Shown here one piece after another: positions 55,475 through 64,000 of a stretch of 64,000 nucleotides of DNA (positions within the stretch are counted from its first letter, which is position 1; each line of letters opens with the position of its first letter). A program made the position numbers and the translations under genes. Origin of the DNA: Cryptomeria japonica. Taxonomy: Eukaryota; Streptophyta; Pinopsida; Cupressales; Cupressaceae. Below the pieces are notes generated by a model. The model did no database searches. It was not told the origin of the DNA and saw nothing but the letters and a program-made list of their open reading frames with translations. The stretch covers positions 531,752,291 to 531,816,290 of the forward strand of contig NC_081409.1 in assembly GCF_030272615.1 (NCBI RefSeq). The letters run 5' to 3'.

Positions 55475-58400
55475 GATTAACTCAAATTTAACCATTGTTC
55501 TCAAAAACCAGAATCTACCCAAGCTGGAGAAAGATTTCCAAATAGGGAACTTGGGGTTCTGATACCAATAGTTGGAAAACAATGGACCACTGAGAGCGGG
55601 GTGAATCAGTGGTGATCAATAAAAACTTTAACTCCCAAAAGGTCTAGGATTTAATAATAATAATAATCATAAAGAAATGAGCAAAGGTATCAAGCACATG
55701 AGTAAACACACATAATAGGTAACCCATAACACAAGTGTATATGAGGAAAACCCACAGTGGGGAAAAACCTTAGTGAGAAATGCTACTGGAGTCTACTGCT
55801 CCAATTTAGCCTCACAGGTAAAAACTGATTACAACATTTAGGGCACCAACCCAAGGAGCACCAACCCCTATAGTTTATGGGTACAAACCCAAAGGAGCAC
55901 CAACTGCTGGCTTTAGGGCACCAACCCAAGGAGCACCAATGACTAGCTCTAAGCACCCACTCAGAGAATACAATGAATGTAATTACAAATACAACTTATG
56001 CACCTTGTTAAAAATAAAATTTTGTAACACCTTAAAGATTTACTCCTGAGATTGACTTGTCTCTTTTATGCCCTCTATCCCTAGGCTTCAATCTCAGCTA
56101 GCTGCACTTTGTGTATCTCAGCTCTCTGCATTTTGATACGTTCTCAACTCTTTGTTATGTTCTGCTTTCCTTCTGCTGCACTTTCTGCACTGTGATCACT
56201 ACTTCTCTCTATGTGATTTCTCTTTGTTATGATTTCTATGTTTTCACCCTACAACCACAACACATCACTCACTCTCTGTTCTCTGGTCTTGTTATCTACA
56301 TTATGCTCTTAGTTCAAAACTACTCTCTATTTTGGCTCTCTATGGGCTTCTTTAACTTTTATTCATGGTAGTTACCTCCTTCCTTGATCAGCAATACCAC
56401 ACACAAACTTACATCCACCTTTCCTGGTCAGAGATCACTCTTCTCCTATACTCTTTGTCTCTAGTTCTACAGGTGCTTGCAGCTCTCACTACTCTATCTA
56501 CCCCTTAACTTCCATGGCTACTCATCACCATTCTTGTACAATGGGCCAACTACTCCAACCAGATCATATTCACTTCTCTACAGTGCTCTACAACCTTGCA
56601 TTCATTCTTTGCCCCTACATCAATTTGGTCTAGTCTTAAATCATCACGCATCAGACAAGATCTATTTTCCTCATTATCATGCATTTGATCTACATACGTT
56701 CCTATGTAACATACATATTGTTCATTCACTCGATTTGCATTCTCCTAGTAAAAGAGTTCAAGTTTCCAGACGTGCCAACCTATATTCATAATTGTCATCA
56801 TGATAGTTCTATGCATCACATCATCTCTATGTCCTCTCTGACTAACCATCTCAGTCCAAAATGCATTTACTATATTGCATAGTCAGCTTTGCACACCAGA
56901 ATGTTTTTCCTTCCAACTGGAATATAAAATTAATTCATTCTTGACCTAAGGGATGTGGCATGAATCAGATTTGATCTCCCTTCATGAACCAAACACCTAC
57001 ATTAAATAACTCTGTAATGAGTTACTAAAGATTTCCACTATATCGGATTGGATTACCTTCACTGAACACATGTCCTTTATTCACTATATCTGGTTCACTA
57101 TATTTGCCAAACTCAATCTATCCCTTAGATTTGGTTCTGCCTTAGTCGATCATCTCGAGCCCTACAATTACCTATAATAGGTTCCCCATTAATGTATCTC
57201 AATCCTCGATCGGCCTACCCTGAATAATCAACAACAAATTCCATTTTCATTGGCCTCAACATATCTAATTTGTCCTTCGACTTCTGCATTGACTTGATCA
57301 ACCAACTGCCTCATTCAACATCCTAACATATCTGATTGATCACTTGGGGTACACATGTCATCATATTCTTCATTCAAATCATCTGGTCAAGAGTGGTCAT
57401 CAACCACATAAGACTCTGTAACATTCAGACTACAGTCATGGTATGCTTAGATTAGTCAAACTTAATCTTGTGACTAACCTTCAAATTAAGCACACATATC
57501 GAGTCGACAACAATCACTTATCCTGATCAACTTTGTCAACTGGATTTTTATTTCTTCACATTCATCGCCATAGCTGTCCCAATGTTGATTTCCCAAAGCT
57601 CCATTAGTATAGTTTTAACTATCAGGTTAACATCTTGTCTCTATTCCACCTTCAAAACTTATCTTGATGACCTTGTGAAGCCTTTGGTTCCTTTCATTGG
57701 CATGAGTTATTCCAATGAGAAACTCATCTCTAATTACACTTGTCTCCATAGGCTATCTTGAGCGAAGAACCTCCAAGCCAAGTGACAACATATCAGAATA
57801 GTCATTATTATCAACATAATAAAAACATGTGAGATCGACAGAATAAGTCATTCTGATGACATACTGTCAACTCACCCTTTATCGACATAGGTATCCCGAT
57901 ACTCAAACTCAGCAGTGACAGACTTCATTAGCATAGGCTACTCCGAACTGAAAAAACTTCATGCCAAAACAACCATTTATCGGAATAGTCATAACTATCG
58001 ACATAGGGAAAAATTGTTATATCAATAGAACAAGTTAAACCGATGTCATACTAACAACCTCTTTTTATCGGCATAGGTGACTCTGATCACAAACTCCACA
58101 ATAACCAACTTCATTGATATATGTTATTTTAATGAACTTACCAAGGATACTTCTCTACATTTACCTCCGTCAGGATAGCTATCCCAATCTTGAATGTGAT
58201 CTAATGATGTCCATATCAGCATAGAATATCCCAATAAGAAGATGTCGAGATAGTTTACACTATTGACATAGAGGAAAATAGTCATCTTGCCTTTAATAGC
58301 TACTTCGATATACTTCCTTGGTCTCCTTATCAACATAGCTATTCCAACACAAAGATGTCAGAGTAGTTTACACTATCGGCATTACTCAAAAATGCTATTC

Positions 58401-58957
58401 TGGATTTGTCCTGCTATCTTGAAAAGTGACTCTATCTCTATTTTCGGCATTGCTATCCTGATTTGACAAAGCTCAACAGGAACACCACACGACCTGACAT
58501 TGGCCAGACTTGTGCCGATAGCATTTTCCTCCACACAACTTGGTATCTGTATATTTATTCTGATATGACCACCTGAGTAGATATTATCTACACAACATAG
58601 ATCAATATTATTTATCCTGATATGATCATTTGATGCTTATTTATTAGACCATAATGTGTTCGTTATAACATAGTGGAGTCTATGTCGATACACATAATTT
58701 GTTGTTTTCACAACCCCAACACTAGGACATCCAACATAAACTCCATAGACTAATCATAGGCATTATGGGAGTCTGCAACATCAACTTAATCTTTGTGATC
58801 TCTTCTACTTAATCTGCAGCCTGTCTTATCTTCCTTTGAAACCTCATCATTCTGCATCACTATCATCTTCATCAATCAGGTTTCTGTGATCTCTTCTGTA
58901 ACTTCATCAGATCTACACACACACATGTTGACATCAATTACAACTTCAATGCCAACA
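55475..58957 (-). mobile_element. B': right end of a second B copy
   Basis: B internal sequence 55475-55569, including primer site 55556-55567 (11 of 12), then a full-length long LTR 55570-58957 (3388 bp). It ends AATGCCAACA and joins A RNase H at TGTTG (58958-58962), exactly as B does at 33078. It contains the GCACC tandem (about 55845-55960) and the ATCGG dyad array (about 57650-58640). The rest of B' is missing to the left. Differs from 29657-33078 at about 7% over a sampled 150 bp, mostly transitions. Confidence 0.9.
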
Positions 58958-59384
58958 TGTTGATGACTTAAAGAGTACCTCCAGTGGTACATTCTTTCTG
59001 GGTAAGAAATTGGTTTCATGGGCTATTAAGAAACAAGATTTAGTTTCCCTATCTACTGCTGAAGCTGAGTACATTACTGCTACTAGTAACTACACTCAGA
59101 TAGTTTGGATGAAACAAATGTTGAATGATGAGCCTACTATCATATTTTATGATAATTCTAGTGCTATTAATATGTCAAAGAACTTGGTCCAACATTCAAA
59201 GACTAAACATGTATCAATCAAGTATCATTTCTTGAGAGAAAAATTTAGTGAAGAGGAAGCAAAGCTAGAGTATGTGTCTACAAAGGAACAAATTACTGAT
59301 ATTTTCACTAAGCCTTTGCCTGTAGATACATTTTTCTATTTGAGAGACAAGTTAGGGATATCTACCCCTCCTGATGGGAACTAG
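58958..59384 (+). pseudogene. A' copia RNase H, C-terminal part
   Basis: Copy of 33079-33523 with about 13 substitutions and an 18-bp in-frame deletion that shortens the QML...DEPT loop. It keeps STAEAEYITATS (more canonical than the first copy), FYDNSSAINMSKN and ITDIFTKPLP, and has no internal stop. It begins at the B target duplicate, so the N-terminal half of RNase H and everything before it are absent. Confidence 0.9.
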
Positions 59385-59700
59385 ATGCATTGAGTTGAAT
59401 TAATCTGGTGGACTCCACAGTCTTATCTTTTTATTAGGATTGATGAGTTTATGTTGCTCCTCTGGTGTAGTTTGTTTGTGGTTCAGTTCAGCTGGTTGCA
59501 ATCATGATTTGTTTATCTAAGAGGGAGAGTTTGGTTTTATGTTTTGACAACATTTGTCATTGATGTCAAAGGGGGAGAGAAGCATGTGAAAAATTGTTTT
59601 ATCTGCTTGATCTTAGGGTGAGTTCATTGGGTATGTTTTATTTCTTTGCATTAATTATTTTTCATACCCATATGTTTCCATCAATGCCAAAACGGAAGAT
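59385..59700. other. A' 3' untranslated region
   Basis: Non-coding. It has an extra purine tract AAAGGGGGAGAGA at about 59568-59580 after TTGTCATTGATGTC, and the LTR-bordering tract CCAAAACGGAAGAT at 59687-59700. Confidence 0.65.
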
Positions 59701-60569
59701 TGTTGGACATTGTTGCTGCTAGGATATGTTGTTGTCATTGATGTCAATATATTCCTATGATTTATTGCTCCGGTGGTTGCAAAATAGTTTATTGGGATCA
59801 TGCTTCAGTTTATGGAGTATTCCTTGTATCATTATAGCTTTCTGGATTAGATTCAGTGATCCACAAGATTAATTGATCATATTATGTGATCCGGTTTGCA
59901 GTTTACTTTTTTTTATTAGTGCTTTGCAGAGTTCGGTATTTCCTTTGGTATATTCTAGTGTGATCAGATCTTGAGTTATGATTTTGGGAGATTGTTTGGG
60001 ATGTTCATATATATCTACATTTGAGATGGTTCATGATTTGGTGCTCTACAAGCTATCTTTCTAGTCCGAGTTGTTGCTGTTTGAGTGTTCTTGAGTCTCA
60101 GATGTTGATCGATGAAGATTTGATAAGTGGTGTTGGTGTAGCTATTGCAGATGGTTCTAATGTTCTTGTTGGAATTTCCTAGTTGTGTCCTATTTGTTTT
60201 GGTGGTTCGCATTGATCCTTGTGTGCTTTTTTTGTGTTTTTGCTGATCTGATTATATTCTTCAGGTTATTATATCTAAGCAGTAAGCTCTAGGCAGTGAG
60301 TCTGAATGCATGTGCATTCCCCATTGTAATATTTACACATACCACTGCAGAGTGTCATCTTATTATGGGTAGGTTCCCACCATGTTTTTCCCCTTAATTG
60401 GGTTTTCCACATCAAAATCTTGGTGTTGTGTGTTGTGCTATCTATTTTCTTATCTTTGTTGTTACTATAGTTAATGAATTTTGTATTTGATGTTAAGCTT
60501 GATAATCCAATAAAAACTGATTCAGCCCCCCTCCCCCCACTCAGTTTTCCTTCATTGTTGTTGCCAAAA
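59701..60569 (+). repeat. A' 3' LTR with internal deletion
   Basis: Same start and same mutated end (GCCAAAA + CTTTT) as 33840-35207, but about 490 bp corresponding to 34404-34890 is deleted at about 60262. The region matching 34153-34350 is identical. Confidence 0.9.
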
Positions 60570-63500
60570 CTTTTATGATCACAACTCATAGATATCAAGA
60601 AATACAAAAATGTTTCATAAGAAGGTTTCTTGTCTTAGTGTTTGTGTGAAGGAAACCTAAATTTCACAAATTCAAACTACTTTCAATAATCTAACATAGC
60701 TTATAACCTACATTTACATTAAATTTATAGTATTTTAATTGTATAAATGAGACACATTTGGATCTTTCTTGAAGGGAAAATATAGAAAACATATCAAATC
60801 ATTCACAACAATAATGAAAACCAAAAGTATCTAAGAAATAATGTTGCTTCTTTATTAAATCTGAAAGGAATGCTACTACAATTGCTTCTAGAATTTAGAA
60901 ATGTTGAGTTAAAATTGATTTTCACCTCAAGAGATACAATACATGCTAAAAGAAAGAAAAGAACTGACGAAAAGACGAGAAGAGAAGTACAATATATAGA
61001 AGACAATCTTCTTTTACTTTGAAAGATAAGACCAATGTTTAACTCCACCTCTTCATCCTCAAACTTAGCTTGAATTGAATGCTTCCACCTTGAAAGATGC
61101 TCTAGGTTGCAATGATGAGGTTGTTGGGATCAAATTTTGTCTAAACCCATGCAAGAAGGTAGTCAAAATTGCTATGAACTGCTTGATAATAGGCTCAGGT
61201 CTCTACCTAATCCATATGCCACCCATATAGGACTCAAAATGATGTATAACTGATCCAAAATCCTATTTTTTAGGCTCCAAACTAAAGTAGAACTAAAATT
61301 CCACCTCTTGCTTTCATGACTACCCCTTGAACCGATTATAACTCATGTGCATAATGATCTTGCATGAAATAGGGAGTTTGAGTTTGAATTTTGAGTAATC
61401 CTTCTTCATTGAATGCTTACAAGTTTATTTTCTCTGATATGCAAGGTGACTATCCTTAGTATCTTGATCCTCTTTTTTAGACTTTATGGTTGCTACAAAC
61501 TCACTATATTCTTTTTGATTTATATTGTTTGATAATGCCTCCATAATATCAAAACCTACAATCACTACAAAGGACTTCTCTTGGCCATGAATGCTTATGA
61601 TATTTACTAGTGATTGATCTCAAAAGTTTCTCTATCTTCTCACTGCCTAAGGCTTGTCATTTTTTTGTGTTGATCTTGATAACTCTCAATGGATCTTATC
61701 TTGTCTTTTTGCCAAGCAATTTAGTTCTTTGGATGCTCATGAAGATTAAATTTTCAAAACAAAGTTACCCTCTATACTTGCATAGAACGTTTCAACATTT
61801 ATAAACTATTTTGCTACACACAATGTATAGGTATGACCCCCCTTTTCAATGGGAAACCACCATACTTGTATTGTTGTTTGCTTGACAAATCTTGCATTGG
61901 AGTTTAATTTGCTGGACTATATTTCTTATGGTGTTCTTTATATAAATCATGATATACCCTCTCCTTTGGCTATAGCATATCCATTTCTAAGTAGATATGA
62001 TTGTCTTAATTTATTTGTGTGCAACACAACTGTCAATGGACTACATTCTTATCTATCAAACTGAGTTTGACTATAATTTTAACTGTGATCTCTATCTTTG
62101 ATTGTAGACCTATGTTGTATTGTGCATTTATTTTAATGAAGGTTGTCTTCCATCTGACTATGTACGATGTTAAATATTGTCATGTCTATAGATTCATACT
62201 TCCTACAAGCTTCATAGTGCATTGTTGGCCTACCAAAAGAATTTAGAGACTGTGTTTTCTATAATAAATCTTCTTCTCAGTAGCACTATCTAAGGGTCTA
62301 CACTGTCTCACTCCAAACCCAAGACCTTTTGCATCATTGTTGTTGATAAAACTATGTTTTCATGGTACACTGCTTTAAACGTTGTCTCTTTTTCTCCCAT
62401 TGTCATTTTATGAATTCATTTGTTTCTAAAACTATCTTAAGGCTCTTTACCTTTCACTGCCTTGGTTCTTCTTTGAAAATGAGTGTTTATCTTTCATTGA
62501 ATTTCAAAATGGCATGGTTTCCTTTTATCCTTGTTTTTATCACTACATTTTCCACCTTTACTTATGATTATGACACTTAAAATGTCTCTTTTAGTAGCAA
62601 GCTACACTAATAATCTTGTAGTTCTATTCTTTCATGAAATCTCTAACATTTTAGCAGTCTATGATCTTATTTAACGATAAAATATTACTAGAATTTTTTG
62701 TCACCTTCTCTTAGAGGTGTTGTTAGTATTATATCTAAAAACCCTACTAATATACTTGATTTACTTATAATTGTATCTTGAAAATAAGCTCACAATCCTA
62801 ATTTTGTAGAAAACTTTATTTTTCTTTAATGCTCACACAAGGTCACATCTATGTCCCTCTTGGCTGACTATCAAAACCCACTCTTCAAGTGTTATGAAAT
62901 ATCAACATCTTATCAAAATTATGATATTCTTCCATTCATATTCTATTCTTGTCACTCATTATTAAGAAAAATATCTCTAAACCTTGTAAGACTATCATAA
63001 AGGCTGTCACTTTTTGATTTGTCATTGTTATGTCTTGTCTTTGGGTTGACCTAGAAGATACCTCTATGATCCTAGAATATACCTTTGTGATGGTGATTGT
63101 TGTAACTCTATCTTATATTGTTACATTGCCTTTGGATTAGATTTATGGCTTTGAGCATTTATTCTTTGAATGTGTTCTACTAGCATGACTCCTCTTTGTC
63201 AAAACCATTGTATTTCTTGTTAATGCTAATCTTGTTCCTTTTCATTGTCTACTCATTTGTAGGATGATTGCACTATTTTTGGTTCTTTTGATACTGATCT
63301 AGAGATCTTTATTATCTTTTGGGCACTCTGAACCTGTTATGACCTCAAGAAGAAAATTAAAACCTAAAGTGTTTCAAGGGGTGCTCTAAAGAATGTGTAC
63401 TAATGAGAATACCTACTATCATGTTGTGACCAAGGGCTAGGGCTTCTATGTTCCTCTTTTCATATTGGGAACTTATCATGACTTTCTCTTAAGATCAAAA

Positions 63501-64000
63501 TAAAAGATATTCTAAATATATGCAAATGGCCTGTTGGATTATTGGGGAGATTGTTTGATTTGGTTGTTCATTGCTGCTGCTAGGATATCTCATTTTCATT
63601 TATGTCAACATATTCTTGTGAGTTATTCTGGTGAGTTTGGGAAGAGTTTTTGGTTTGATTTTGTAGTTTTGTTATGTTGATCACTGTTTTGCAGAATCCG
63701 GTATTCCCTCTGGTATATTTCAGTGTGATTAGATCTTGTGCTGAGACTTTGGATTATTGTTTGGGATGATCTTGTGTATCTTTATTTCAAATTTTTTGTG
63801 ATTTGGTGCTCCGCAAGTTATCTTTCCTCGTGACAATTTCTGATTGGTTGTGTTCTTGAGCTTTTAGACGTTGATTGATGAAGATTTGAAAAGAGGAGTT
63901 GGCACAACTGTTCAGAATGATTATAACATGCTTGCTGGTGTTTCCTAGTCATGTCCTATTTGTTTTGGTGATTTCTTTGAATCGGTGATGATTTGCATGT
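60570..64000 (+). mobile_element. H': second copy of element H, runs off the window
   Basis: Starts with the A target duplicate CTTTT (60570-60574), then about 40 bp missing in the first copy, then H internal sequence to 63551. The purine tract TTGGGGAGAT precedes an LTR start TGTTTGATTTGGTTGTTC at 63552 that continues past the window end. This copy shows the original junction between A and H, not disturbed by D. Frames at 61610-62580 are degraded and unrecognised. Confidence 0.6.

Overview
This window looks like intergenic DNA from a large, repeat-rich plant nuclear genome. It is AT-rich, carries CATA/GAAA microsatellites, and is dominated by Ty1/copia-type LTR retrotransposons whose primer sites match plant initiator-Met tRNA (TGGTATCAGAGC). 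A gymnosperm would fit the nested, heavily decayed, long-LTR elements, but that is inference; the sequence does not fix the species. I recognise no ordinary host gene. The only host-derived protein is a small HIG1-domain reading frame that lies inside a retrotransposon.

Layout. 1-2309: low-complexity flank with a degenerate dyad repeat and microsatellites. 2310-7444: copia element E1 (minus), decayed. 7445-16888: decayed plus-strand reading frames of a protein family I do not recognise, with a degenerate motif array. 16894-35207: copia element A (plus), flanked by a perfect 5-bp duplication. Inside A, at 22050-33078, sits element B (minus): 3.4-kb LTRs, gag only, with its own perfect duplication. 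Inside B, at 28379-29560, sits the short element C, again with a perfect duplication. 35214-42970: copia element D (minus), young, with an uninterrupted 1377-residue polyprotein, a HIG1 reading frame in its leader and a truncated tandem repeat of its leader beyond the 3' LTR. 43014-46632: 3' part of an unrecognised LTR element H. 46633-51132: truncated copia element F (minus). 51133-53513: AT-rich LTR-like segment G. 53514-64000: a second copy of the C-B-A-H junctions (C', B', A', H').

History read from the sequence: A inserted into older DNA (possibly H), B into A, C into B. The nest was then duplicated; the second copy has the same B-in-A junction and the same A flank, so it was copied as a block and did not arise by new insertions. 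D came later (4 differences between its 518-bp LTRs by eye) and sits at a rearranged junction. The reverse transcriptases of E1, A and F each carry a lesion in the YVDD motif; only D keeps it. D is therefore the one plausible source of enzymes for mobilising gag-only B or the coding-free C, if their ends are compatible.

All boundaries and identities were read by eye. No alignment or database search was run, so percentages are rough counts over short stretches.
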